From the NCBI GenBank assembly GCA_014800735.1, contig JAAVFP010000008.1:99071-153737 (forward strand): a DNA stretch of 54,667 nucleotides. Reading direction: 5' to 3'. Origin of the DNA: Bacteroidales bacterium. GTDB taxonomy: Bacteria > Bacteroidota > Bacteroidia > Bacteroidales > Muribaculaceae. The position numbers and the translations under genes are program-made. Of this stretch, positions 34,127 to 42,539 are shown in pieces. Each line of letters opens with the position of its first letter. The first letter of the stretch is position 1. The notes beneath the pieces were generated by a model. It worked only from the letters and a program-made list of their open reading frames with translations. It did not search any database and was not told the origin of the DNA.

Positions 34127-34203
34127 CCCGGCACCGTGTTCCGAACCCAGTGAGGAATCCCCCCTCGCGCCCATATCGCCGCAAAAAAACAGCGCTCCCA
34201 CCC

Positions 34204-34234
34204 TTGCCCCCAACGTTTTTTTGCGTACCTTTGC
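34204..34234 (+). promoter_or_regulatory. promoter for the FHS sugar transporter
   Basis: TTG (34204-34206), 19 bases, TACCTTTGC (34226-34234). The leader is about 55 bases. Confidence 0.55.
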
Positions 34235-34295
34235 ACAAATAACCCGAAACAAGAAAAATAATCAACAAAAATATTAACCCTAATAATCATTACCA

Positions 34296-35645
34296 ATGAA
34301 AGAAGCTACAGCCAACAACGGCAAAGGCAACGTCATCGCCATCGTCGCGATGTTCTTCCTCTTTGCCATGATTGCGTTCGTAACGAACCTCGCTGCTCCT
34401 ATGGGAGTAATCTGGAAAAATAACTACGACTGGTCCGGCATGCTCGGCAACATGATGAACTTCCTTGCCTACCTGTTCATGGGTATCCCCGCAGGCAACA
34501 TGCTGGTGAAGTACGGCTACAAGCGCACCGCCCTCACCGCTATGATTGTCGGCCTCGTCGGCCTTCTCTTCCAGTGGCTTTCCGGTTTCGTGGGCACCGA
34601 AGTGCTCATCTCGGGTGTCACCCTCAATTTCTACATCTACCTCCTCGGTGCATTCATCTGCGGTTTCTGCGTGTGCATGCTCAACACCGTGGTTAACCCC
34701 ATGCTCAACCTCCTTGGCGGCGGTGGCAACAAGGGCAACCAGCTCGTGCAGCTCGGTGGTTCCTTCAATTCCCTGGCAGGCACCCTCACCCCTCTGTTCG
34801 TGGGTATGCTCATCGGCCAGGTGACCGCCGAAACCACTATTAATAATGTGGCTCCGCTGCTGTTCATCGCCATGGGCGTCTTCGTGCTCGCCTTCATAAT
34901 CATCGGCGCAGTCAACATCCCCGAGCCCCACATGCGCAAGGGTGGTGCTGTCAAGGTCAAGGCTTCGCACTCGCCCTGGAGCTTCCGCCACACAGTGCTC
35001 GGTGTTATCGCCATCTTCTTCTACGTAGGTACCGAAGTAGGTATCCCCGGTGTGATGATTTTCTACCTCAGCGACAGCGCCGCTTCCGGCATCCAGGTCA
35101 ATGCGACTGCTGTGGCCGGTGGCATCGCCGCCATCTACTGGCTCCTGATGCTCGTTGGCCGTCTGGTGTCCGGTGTTATCTCCGGTAAGGTTTCCAGCCG
35201 CGCTCAGCTCACCGTGGTTTCCCTCGTGGCAATCTGCCTTGTGATTGGCGCTATCATTCTTCCCAACGACATCCGCGTGTCCATGCCCGCCTACAGCTCC
35301 GCCGAAGGCTTCTCCATGGCCGAAGTTCCCGCCAAGGCAATGCTCCTGGTTCTCTGCGGTCTGTGCACCTCCGTTATGTGGGGCGGCATCTTCAACCTCG
35401 CTGTTGAAGGTCTCGGCAAGTACACCGCTCAGGCTTCCGGCATCTTCATGATGATGGTTGTCGGCGGCGGTATCATGCCATTCATCCAGGAGGCTATTGC
35501 CAACGCCACCTCCTACATGGCTTCCTACTGGCTCGTTGTTGCCATGCTCGCCTACATCTTCTACTATGCTGTTGCAGGCAGCAAGAACGTCAACACCGAC
35601 ATTCCTGTCAACGAGGAGGACGTACCCGATCCCCGCAATCTTTGA
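34296..35645 (+). CDS. MFS sugar transporter, FHS (FucP/GlcP) type
   Basis: 449 residues with about 12 membrane helices. NLAAPMGVIWKNNYDW, VVNPMLNLLGGGGNKGNQL and GGSFNSLAGTLTPLFVG are the distinctive blocks of the fucose:H+ symporter (FHS) family of glucose/galactose/fucose carriers. The C-terminal half has YVGTEVGIPGVMIFYLSD and MWGGIFNLAVEGLG. It probably imports a hexose with H+ across the inner membrane. It is next to pgi-murI and upstream of frc-oxc, but has its own promoter and terminator. The blocks differ from oxalate:formate antiporters, so OxlT-type function is unlikely. Confidence 0.9.
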   Translation: MKEATANNGKGNVIAIVAMFFLFAMIAFVTNLAAPMGVIWKNNYDWSGMLGNMMNFLAYLFMGIPAGNMLVKYGYKRTALTAMIVGLVGLLFQWLSGFVGTEVLISGVTLNFYIYLLGAFICGFCVCMLNTVVNPMLNLLGGGGNKGNQLVQLGGSFNSLAGTLTPLFVGMLIGQVTAETTINNVAPLLFIAMGVFVLAFIIIGAVNIPEPHMRKGGAVKVKASHSPWSFRHTVLGVIAIFFYVGTEVGIPGVMIFYLSDSAASGIQVNATAVAGGIAAIYWLLMLVGRLVSGVISGKVSSRAQLTVVSLVAICLVIGAIILPNDIRVSMPAYSSAEGFSMAEVPAKAMLLVLCGLCTSVMWGGIFNLAVEGLGKYTAQASGIFMMMVVGGGIMPFIQEAIANATSYMASYWLVVAMLAYIFYYAVAGSKNVNTDIPVNEEDVPDPRNL

Positions 35646-35665
35646 ATTGTAGAATAAAGTCAACC

Positions 35666-35700
35666 GGAGGCACGCCAGCTGTGGTGTGCCTCCTTTTTTT
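35666..35700 (+). terminator. intrinsic terminator of the sugar transporter
   Basis: Stem GGAGGCAC (35666-35673) / GTGCCTCC (35686-35693) followed by eight T. A textbook intrinsic terminator, separating this gene from frc. Confidence 0.92.
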
Positions 35701-35835
35701 TGTGCTTGCATTGAACAAACTGCAACTGCATTCGTTTTATTTACATACGGAAACGATAACAACACAGTTGAATTTCCGAGTGTCTCGCAAAACAGAAAAA
35801 TTTCCCGATAACTAACCAAAATAAACACTACAGTT

Positions 35836-37161
35836 ATGAATTACGCTCCCCTACAAGGAATCAAAGTAGTGGACTTCACCGAAGTGCAGTCCGGTCCTTC
35901 ATGTACACAGCTTCTCGCCTGGCTCGGTGCCGACGTCATCAAGATTGAACGTCCCGGTGTGGGCGATGCAACCCGTAAAGAACTCCAGTTCGACCCCAAC
36001 GAGCCCAGCTACTACTTCCTGCAGCTCAACTCCGACAAGAAATCGCTGGCTCTCGACGCCAAAACCCCCGATGGTAAAGAAATTCTTACCAAACTTATCA
36101 AGGAGGCTGATATCTTCATCGAAAACCTTCACCCCGGTGCTATGGATAAGCTCGGTTTCAGCTGGGAGGCCGTTCACGCTCTCAATCCCCGCTGTATCTA
36201 CGGTACCATCAAGGGCTTCCCTGTTGCATCGCAGTATGCCAACCTCAAGGCCTACGAACCTATCGCACAGGTGACTGCCGCAGCCGCTTCAACTACCGGT
36301 TGGTTCGATGGCGAATACAACATTCCTACCCAGTCTGGCGCAGCACTTGGTGACTCCAACACCGGTATGCACCTCACAATCGGTATCCTCGCCGCTCTTA
36401 TCCAGCGTCAGCACACCGGCGAAGGCGTTTACGTTTATCAGTCCATGCACAACGCATGCCTCAACCTGTGCCGTATCAAGACCCGCGACCAGCTTACCCT
36501 CGATAAGATCGGTTATCTTACCCAGTTCCCCCAGTACCCCAACGGCAAGTTCGGCGATTGCGTTCCCCGTTCGGGCAACATCGAGGGCGGCGGCGTGCTC
36601 GGTTGGACCTACAAGTGCAAACCCGCCGGTCAGTATGACTCGGAGCAGGATGCCAACAACTACGTTTACGTCATCCTTCAGCGCGGTGCCAAGGACTTCG
36701 AGGCATTCTGCAAGGCCACTGGCTTCACCGATTGGCTTACCAACCCCGACTTCAACACAGCCGATGCCCGTGACCGCAACAAGCAGGCTATCTACAAACG
36801 TATCGGTGAATGGACTGCCGATAAGACCAAATTCGAGGTTACCTCGATTCTCGGCCCTGCCGGTGTTCCTGTAGGTCCTGTCCTCTCCACCAAGGAAATC
36901 ATGACCGATGAACACAACTACGATGGCAACACCCTTGTCAAGATTAATCAGGGTGGCAACATCGGCGAATTCGTAACTGTAGGTGTACCTTTCACCTTCT
37001 CCAACTATCAGCCTACCTACGGCCCCTGTCCTTCGCTGGGTGGCAACACCGAGGAAATTCTGTCGAGCCTCGGCTACACCGCCGACCAGATGGCACAGTT
37101 CAAGGCCAACGGTACCACGGCTCCTATGCCCAAACCCGCAGCCGATTCTGCAAGCAAATAA
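35836..37161 (+). CDS. frc: formyl-CoA:oxalate CoA-transferase
   Basis: 441 residues, family III CoA-transferase. VVDFTEVQSGPSCTQLLAWLGADVIKIERP at the N-terminus, and Asp173 in SGAALGDSNTGMHL aligns with the catalytic Asp169 of Oxalobacter Frc. The block GGGVLGWTYKCKP and the GGNTEEIL end are also Frc-like. It moves CoA from formyl-CoA to oxalate, making oxalyl-CoA for Oxc. No TAnnTTTG promoter was recognised in the 135 bases between the upstream terminator and the ATG, so it may use another promoter type. Confidence 0.95.
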   Translation: MNYAPLQGIKVVDFTEVQSGPSCTQLLAWLGADVIKIERPGVGDATRKELQFDPNEPSYYFLQLNSDKKSLALDAKTPDGKEILTKLIKEADIFIENLHPGAMDKLGFSWEAVHALNPRCIYGTIKGFPVASQYANLKAYEPIAQVTAAAASTTGWFDGEYNIPTQSGAALGDSNTGMHLTIGILAALIQRQHTGEGVYVYQSMHNACLNLCRIKTRDQLTLDKIGYLTQFPQYPNGKFGDCVPRSGNIEGGGVLGWTYKCKPAGQYDSEQDANNYVYVILQRGAKDFEAFCKATGFTDWLTNPDFNTADARDRNKQAIYKRIGEWTADKTKFEVTSILGPAGVPVGPVLSTKEIMTDEHNYDGNTLVKINQGGNIGEFVTVGVPFTFSNYQPTYGPCPSLGGNTEEILSSLGYTADQMAQFKANGTTAPMPKPAADSASK

Positions 37162-37162
37162 G

Positions 37163-37186
37163 AGCTAATATAACAGCTAATATAAC
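37163..37186 (+). repeat. 12-base tandem repeat between frc and oxc
   Basis: AGCTAATATAAC occurs twice in direct tandem, starting at the second base after the frc stop. It could be a slippage product or a protein-binding repeat. Confidence 0.7.
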
Positions 37187-37191
37187 ATAAG

Positions 37192-37236
37192 GCATCGGGC
37201 GGCCTTCCGCCTTTGGGCAGGCTACCCGATGCTTTT
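37192..37236 (+). terminator. terminator-like hairpin between frc and oxc
   Basis: Stem GCATCGGG (37192-37199) / CCCGATGC (37225-37232) followed by TTTT. It sits 45 bases before the oxc ATG. It could reduce oxc transcription relative to frc, or act as a processing or stabilising stem. Confidence 0.65.
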
Positions 37237-37276
37237 ACTTTCAACCATAACTGAAATCAAAAAAAACTACCTGAAA

Positions 37277-39019
37277 ATGGCTACTACTACATCAAATCCC
37301 ACCACACCCTCAGCACCCAAATTCCCTGAGCAGGTCACCGGCATGTATATCCTTGCCGAATCGCTCAAACGCCTTGGCCTGATGGATGTTTACGGCCTGG
37401 TCGGCATTCCTGTCACCGAGGTCGCTTATGCCATGCAGAAAATCGGCATGAACTACTACGGCTTCCGCTTCGAGCAGCAGGCCGGTATGGCTGCCGCAAC
37501 CCACGGCTATCTCACCAAGCAGCCCGGTGTTCTTCTTACCGTGTCGTCGCTCGGTTTCTTGAACGGCCTTACCGCTACCGCCAACGCCACTATCAACTGC
37601 TACCCGATGATTCAGATTTCGGGTGCTTCCGATCCCACAATGGTGGATATGAACATGGGCACCTACGAGCAGCTGGACCAGTTCAACACTGCAAAACCGC
37701 TCGTCAAGGCAGCTTTCCGCTGCTCCCACGCCAAGGATATTCCTTCGGCCGTAGCACGCGCCTATCGCGCTGCCGTCAGCGGTCGTCCCGGTGGTGTCTA
37801 CATTGACATGACCACCCCCGCGCTCGCCGAAATCATGGATGCCTCGGAGGCTGAAAAACTGTTCTTCGAACCCGTGGACATCGCTTCCACCGTAGCTCCT
37901 ACTCAGAGCGCTGTGGACCGTGCTGTCGAAATCCTCACCTCGGCCAAGCGTCCTGCAATCCTTCTGGGCAAGGGTGCCGCTTATGCTCAAGTCGACGATA
38001 AGATTAAAGAACTCATCGAAACCTACAAGATTCCTTACCTGTCAATGTCGATGGCCAAGGGCCTGATGCCCGACAACGGCGAACTCAGCGCCCTCAGCTG
38101 CCGCTCCACAATTATGGAGCAGGCCGATGTCGTGATGGTTATCGGTGCCCGCATCAACTGGATGCTCAGCTTCGGCCGTGGCAAGTGGAACCCTGCCATG
38201 AAGTTCATCCAGCTTGACGTTGAACCTCAGGAAATTGACCGCAACGTGCCTATCGCAGCTCCCGTTGTAGGCGATATGGGTCAGTCGCTCGACATGATTC
38301 TCGCCGCTATGAAGGGCAAGACCATGCAGGCCGATCCTCAGTGGCTCGCCTCACTTCAGGCTGAGTCCAAGACCAAGAACGCCAAATTCCAGGCCCGTCT
38401 GACGGATGCCGCCAAGCTCTCGCCCATGAACCACTGGAGCGCTCTGTCGGTTGTGAAACCTATCCTGGAATCCAACCCCGACATCGTTCTTATCAACGAA
38501 GGTGCCAACACGCTCGACGATACCCGTGACTCCGTCGATATGTTCCTGCCCCGCCACCGTGTGGACTGCGCAACATGGTCCATCATGGGTATGGGTATGG
38601 GTTCGGCCATCGGAGCCGCAGTTGCTACCGGCAAGAAGGTCGTTGCAATCGAAGGTGACTCCGCATTCGGTTTCTCCGGCATGGACTTCGCAACCATCTG
38701 CCGCTACAAACTGCCTGTGACCGTGGTAATATTCAACAACGGTGGTATCTACAACGGTATCGGTGTCAACCCCTCGGGTGGCGATGCTCCCGCACCTACC
38801 ACGCTTGATATCAACGCTCAGTACAACAAAATCGGTGAGGCATTCGGTGCCGACAACTACCGTGTTGACAACGTCGCCGACCTCAAGAACGCCCTCGAAG
38901 CAGCCATTGCATCAGGCAAGCCCTGCCTGATTGATGTTCAGCTTGCCCCCGACGCCGGTAAGGAAAGCGGACACATCGGCTACCTCAATCCTACCCCGCT
39001 CATCGACTACACCGTGTAA
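37277..39019 (+). CDS. oxc: oxalyl-CoA decarboxylase
   Basis: 580 residues from the ATG at 37277 (an in-frame ATG at 37229 falls in the hairpin). ThDP-enzyme layout: PYR domain with Glu66 in FRFEQQAGMAAATHGYL, a central domain with an ADP-binding-like fold (ILLGKGAAYAQVDDKI), and a PP domain with GDSAFGFSGMDF (Gly460-Asp461) and the downstream Asn in IFNNGG. NGGIYNGIG and GYLNPTPLIDYTV fit Oxc. It converts oxalyl-CoA to formyl-CoA and CO2, which consumes a proton. Partner of frc. Confidence 0.95.
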   Translation: MATTTSNPTTPSAPKFPEQVTGMYILAESLKRLGLMDVYGLVGIPVTEVAYAMQKIGMNYYGFRFEQQAGMAAATHGYLTKQPGVLLTVSSLGFLNGLTATANATINCYPMIQISGASDPTMVDMNMGTYEQLDQFNTAKPLVKAAFRCSHAKDIPSAVARAYRAAVSGRPGGVYIDMTTPALAEIMDASEAEKLFFEPVDIASTVAPTQSAVDRAVEILTSAKRPAILLGKGAAYAQVDDKIKELIETYKIPYLSMSMAKGLMPDNGELSALSCRSTIMEQADVVMVIGARINWMLSFGRGKWNPAMKFIQLDVEPQEIDRNVPIAAPVVGDMGQSLDMILAAMKGKTMQADPQWLASLQAESKTKNAKFQARLTDAAKLSPMNHWSALSVVKPILESNPDIVLINEGANTLDDTRDSVDMFLPRHRVDCATWSIMGMGMGSAIGAAVATGKKVVAIEGDSAFGFSGMDFATICRYKLPVTVVIFNNGGIYNGIGVNPSGGDAPAPTTLDINAQYNKIGEAFGADNYRVDNVADLKNALEAAIASGKPCLIDVQLAPDAGKESGHIGYLNPTPLIDYTV

Positions 39020-39077
39020 AACGGCGCCACGAGAGTATTTGACAAACAATATTAGTTAACACTTCAACTATTTGTTT

Positions 39078-40046
39078 ATGGAACACATAATTCTATACGC
39101 AATCGTCCCGATCGTGGTTGTCATGCTTGCAGGCTTCCTTTCGGGTAAAGCGGGTATTTTCTCCGGCGACGACGCGAAGAAATTCAACAAAGTCGTTCTT
39201 GACTATGCCCTTCCGGCAGCATTGTTCGTGTCCATCGTTCAATCCACCCGCGAGATGCTCGCACACGATGTGAAGCTCTCAATCGTTTCCCTCGTAGGCA
39301 TCATGGGCTGCTTCATGCTGGTCTACTTCGTGTTCAAGATGTTCAAGGGCAATACCGGTGCCGACGCCGCTGTCTCGGCCCTTATCAGTGGTTCGCCTAC
39401 AATCGGCTTCCTGGGCTTTGCAGTCCTTGAGCCTATCTTCGGCACCACACCTACCGTGGCACTCGTGGTGGCAATCGTCAGCATCGTGGTCAACGCAATC
39501 GGTATCCCTGTAGGCCTTTCGCTGATGAACGCCTCGCTCGAAAAACAGAATCCCGGCTCCACCAAGAAGCAGAGCGCGTGGCTCCCTGTGCTCCACGCTC
39601 TTGAGCAGCCTGTGGCATGGGCGCCTATCCTGGCTGTAATCTGGGTACTCGTCGGTATACCCTGGCCGTCGTGGGCAAGTCCCTCCTTCGACCTTATCAA
39701 GGGTGCCAACGCATCGCTGGCAGTTTTCTCAGCCGGTATCACTCTCTCGGCTGTCAAGATTTCCCTCAACTGGCAGGCTGTGCTGGGCTCAATCCTTAAG
39801 ATGGTCGTAATGCCCGCAGTGCTCCTTATCCTGGGTCTGCTCTGGCACATGGACCCCATCAACCTGAAGATGCTTGTTGTGGCAGGCGCTCTTCCCCCTG
39901 CTTTCTCAGGTATTATCATAGCTGATGAGTACAACACCTACGTAGCCACCGGCACATCATCGCTGACACTGTCGGTAATCCTCTTCATCGGCTTCTGTCC
40001 GTTGTGGATATGGCTGACCGACGTCTGCCTGAAGGCATTCGCATAA
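39078..40046 (+). CDS. AEC family transporter (YfdV-like), putative oxalate/formate carrier
   Basis: 322 residues from the ATG at 39078. About 10 membrane segments in two halves: IVPIVVVMLAGFLSGKAGIF at the N-terminus, ALISGSPTIGFLGFAVLEP, then the second half with ASLAVFSAGITLSAVKISL and VVAGALPPAFSGIIIADEY. This is the auxin efflux carrier family fold. E. coli carries yfdV, also AEC, in the frc-oxc (yfdWUV) operon, so oxalate uptake or formate export is the natural inference, unproven. It follows oxc by 58 bases. Confidence 0.88.
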   Translation: MEHIILYAIVPIVVVMLAGFLSGKAGIFSGDDAKKFNKVVLDYALPAALFVSIVQSTREMLAHDVKLSIVSLVGIMGCFMLVYFVFKMFKGNTGADAAVSALISGSPTIGFLGFAVLEPIFGTTPTVALVVAIVSIVVNAIGIPVGLSLMNASLEKQNPGSTKKQSAWLPVLHALEQPVAWAPILAVIWVLVGIPWPSWASPSFDLIKGANASLAVFSAGITLSAVKISLNWQAVLGSILKMVVMPAVLLILGLLWHMDPINLKMLVVAGALPPAFSGIIIADEYNTYVATGTSSLTLSVILFIGFCPLWIWLTDVCLKAFA

Positions 40047-40053
40047 CACCACC

Positions 40054-40113
40054 CCTTTAAACTACCAAAACCCCGACATTCTGGTGAATGCCGGGGTTTT
40101 GGTAGTTTAAAGG
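40054..40113. terminator. very long bidirectional terminator between oxalate module and ackA
   Basis: Arms 40054-40080 and 40087-40113 pair over 27 bases with one mismatch (CCTTTAAACTACCAAAACCC at the base), around a 6-base loop. It can serve both the AEC gene and ackA. Confidence 0.85.
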
Positions 40114-40148
40114 TCAGAAGTCAGAAGTCAGAGGCCAGAGTTCAGAGG
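40114..40148. repeat. five degenerate heptamer repeats overlapping the ackA stop
   Basis: TCAGAAG, TCAGAAG, TCAGAGG, CCAGAGT, TCAGAGG in tandem. The last repeat contains the ackA stop codon on the minus strand (40142-40144) and extends into its coding end. Confidence 0.7.
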
Positions 40149-41350
40149 GCATCGACAATCGCCTCGGTGTCGCGGGCAATCATCAGTTCCTCGTCGGTGG
40201 GGATGACGCATACGGTCACTTTGGAATCGGCTGTCGAGATTTTGGCCTCGGTGCCGTGGGTGGCGTCGTTGACAGCCTTGTCGATTTCCAGACCGATGAA
40301 CTTGAACTGCTTGCACACTTCCTCGCGCACATGGGCCTGGTTCTCGCCCACGCCGCCGGTGAACACAATGATGTCCACACCGCCCATCTCGGCGATGTAG
40401 GCGCCCAGGTACTTCACCAGGCGCAGGATATACATGTCCAGCGCAAGGGCGGCACGTTCGTTGCCAGCAGCGATGGCTGCATCAATCTCGCGCATGTCGC
40501 TGCTCACACCGCTCACACCGCTCACACCGCTCTCTTTGTTGAGGATGGTCTGCAGTTCGCCGGCGCTCAGGTTGTGCTTGGTCATGAGATAGGTCAGGGC
40601 ACCGGCGTCGATGTCGCCCACGCGGCTGCCCATCATCAGGCCCTCGGTGGGAGTGAGGCCCATGGAGGTGTCGATGCACTTGCCGTCAACAATCGCAGCC
40701 ATGGAGGCACCGTTGCCCACGTGGCAGGTGACGATACGCTTACCTTCGGGTGATACGCCCAGGAATTTGCACACCTCGCCGCTCACGTAGCGGTGGCTGG
40801 TGCCGTGGAAGCCGTAGCGGCGCACACCGTCCTCGGTGTAGTACTTGTAGGGGATGGCATACATGAACGCCTTGGCAGGCATGGTCTGGTGGAAAGCGGT
40901 GTCGAACACACCCACCTGAGGCACATTGGGCATCAGGGCCGTGATGGCCTCGATACCGGTCATGTTGGCCGGGTTGTGCAGCGGAGCAATGTCGTAGCAC
41001 TCGCGGATTTTGTCCTTAACTTCGTCGTTGATAAGCACGCTGGCGCTGAACTTTTCGCCGCCATGCACCACACGGTGGCCAACGGCGTCGATTTCGTCGT
41101 AGCTCTTGATGCAGCCCACGTTGGGGTCGGTCAGGTTGGCAAGGATAGCCTTGATAGCGGCCTGGTGGTCAATCTGGCCCAGCTCCACGATTTCCTTGGA
41201 GCCATCGGCTCGCTTGTATTTCAGGAAGCCGCCGGGGAGACCGATTTTTTCCACGCCGCCTTCGGCCATGGTGGTGGCTTCGGAACCCTGCAGGTTCAGA
41301 AGCTTGTATTTAACCGAGCTGCTGCCCGAGTTGAGAACGAGAATTTTCAT
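40142..41350 (-). CDS. ackA: acetate kinase
   Basis: 402 residues. KILVLNSGSSSVKYKLL, HRVVHGGEKF, VFDTAFHQTMP, YRYGFHGTSHRYV-type block (RRYGFHGTSHRYV), HVGNGASMAAI and FTGGVGENQ are the acetate kinase signatures. It makes ATP and acetate from acetyl phosphate. A small feature is three tandem SGV units (ESGVSGVSGVSSDMREI), encoded by three copies of CTCACACCG on the plus strand at about 40504-40530. It follows pta by 19 bases. Confidence 0.97.
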   Translation of the reverse strand: MKILVLNSGSSSVKYKLLNLQGSEATTMAEGGVEKIGLPGGFLKYKRADGSKEIVELGQIDHQAAIKAILANLTDPNVGCIKSYDEIDAVGHRVVHGGEKFSASVLINDEVKDKIRECYDIAPLHNPANMTGIEAITALMPNVPQVGVFDTAFHQTMPAKAFMYAIPYKYYTEDGVRRYGFHGTSHRYVSGEVCKFLGVSPEGKRIVTCHVGNGASMAAIVDGKCIDTSMGLTPTEGLMMGSRVGDIDAGALTYLMTKHNLSAGELQTILNKESGVSGVSGVSSDMREIDAAIAAGNERAALALDMYILRLVKYLGAYIAEMGGVDIIVFTGGVGENQAHVREEVCKQFKFIGLEIDKAVNDATHGTEAKISTADSKVTVCVIPTDEELMIARDTEAIVDAL

Positions 41351-41369
41351 TGTCGGTAGTGGTATTGGA

Positions 41370-42383
41370 TTATTTCTTTTTCAGACCGATAGCCTGGTTG
41401 CAGGTTATTATGATGGTCTTGTAGATGTCTTCGGGGAAGCAGCCGCGCGAAAGGTCGTTGACCGGAGCGGCCAGGCCCTGAAGTACGGGGCCAACGGCCT
41501 GCACGCCGCCCAGGCGCTGCACCAGCTTGTAGGCGATATTGCCAACTTCCAGCGAGGGGAAGATGAGCACGTTGGCACGACCGCTGAGCTGGCTGTTGGG
41601 AGCCTTGCTGGCAGCCACGGAGGGCACCAGTGCTGCGTCGGCCTGCAGTTCGCCGTCAAGAATCAGTTTGGGGTCAAGCTCGTGGGCCAGGGCAGTGGCC
41701 TCGATTACCTTGTCCACGCTCTCGCTCTTGGCCGAGCCCTTGGTGGAGAAGGACAGCAGGGCCACGCGGGGCTCGATGCCGGCAATGTCGCGAGCGGTCT
41801 TAGCCGATGCCACAGCAATCTGGGCAAGCTCAGCCGCGGTGGGATTGGGCACCACGGCGCAGTCGGCGAAAATCAGGATACCGTTGGTGCCGTAGGGCAG
41901 GCCCTCGGGAAGCAGCATGACAAAAGCACCGGACACAACACTGATTCCGGGCACTGTCTTAATCACCTGGAAGGCTGCGCGGAGCACGTTGCCCGTGGTG
42001 TTCATGGCGCCGGCCACCTGGCCGTCGGCATCGCCCGCCTTCACCATCAGGCAGCCCAGATAGAGGGGGTTGGCCGTGGTCAGCCGGGCTTCCTCCATGC
42101 TGATGCCTTTGCTCTTGCGGAGTTCGTAGAACAGAGGGGCGTATTTGTCGATGACCTTTTCGTCGGCGGGGTCCACGATGGTGGCCTTGTCGAGGTGGGT
42201 GAGTTTGAGTTCCTTGGCCATAGCCTTGATGTCAGCCGGGTTACCGATAAGGATGATTTCGGCGAGTCCGTCGGCAATAATGTGGTCGGCGGCGGTGAGG
42301 GTGCGGGGTTCGAGACCCTCCGGTAGCACAATGCGCTGAGGCGTGGCCTTAGCGTTGGCGGTTAGTTGTTCAAAAAGGTCCAT
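41370..42383 (-). CDS. pta: phosphate acetyltransferase
   Basis: 337 residues, the short Pta without a regulatory N-terminus. Blocks: [69 protein letters not shown] and [23 protein letters not shown]. It converts acetyl-CoA and phosphate to acetyl phosphate. First gene of pta-ackA. Acetyl-CoA would come from NifJ. Confidence 0.97.
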   Translation of the reverse strand: MDLFEQLTANAKATPQRIVLPEGLEPRTLTAADHIIADGLAEIILIGNPADIKAMAKELKLTHLDKATIVDPADEKVIDKYAPLFYELRKSKGISMEEARLTTANPLYLGCLMVKAGDADGQVAGAMNTTGNVLRAAFQVIKTVPGISVVSGAFVMLLPEGLPYGTNGILIFADCAVVPNPTAAELAQIAVASAKTARDIAGIEPRVALLSFSTKGSAKSESVDKVIEATALAHELDPKLILDGELQADAALVPSVAASKAPNSQLSGRANVLIFPSLEVGNIAYKLVQRLGGVQAVGPVLQGLAAPVNDLSRGCFPEDIYKTIIITCNQAIGLKKK

Positions 42384-42455
42384 TATACTGTTTTTGCGTC
42401 AGTTTAGTTGTCTTATTTCCATGCACCGGGCACCGCGGGGCGCCCATAGCACACT

Positions 42456-42464
42456 GCAAATTTA
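42456..42464 (-). promoter_or_regulatory. -7 box for pta-ackA
   Basis: Minus strand reads TAAATTTGC, 73 bases upstream of the pta ATG. No -33 box was recognised. Confidence 0.45.
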
Positions 42465-42539
42465 CAACTTTTTTCGCCGCCGTGCCATAATTAATGAGAA
42501 AAAAACACTATCTTCGCGTACATTTTCATTTTCCGGTTT

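Noticed and set aside
34296-35645. Oxalate:formate antiporter (OxlT) next to frc
   Set aside because: Sequence blocks are of the FHS sugar transporter family, and a strong terminator separates it from frc.
40500-40535. CRISPR-like repeats (CTCACACCG x3)
   Set aside because: Nine-base units without spacers, inside ackA; a simple in-frame repeat. No CRISPR array or cas gene was seen in the window.
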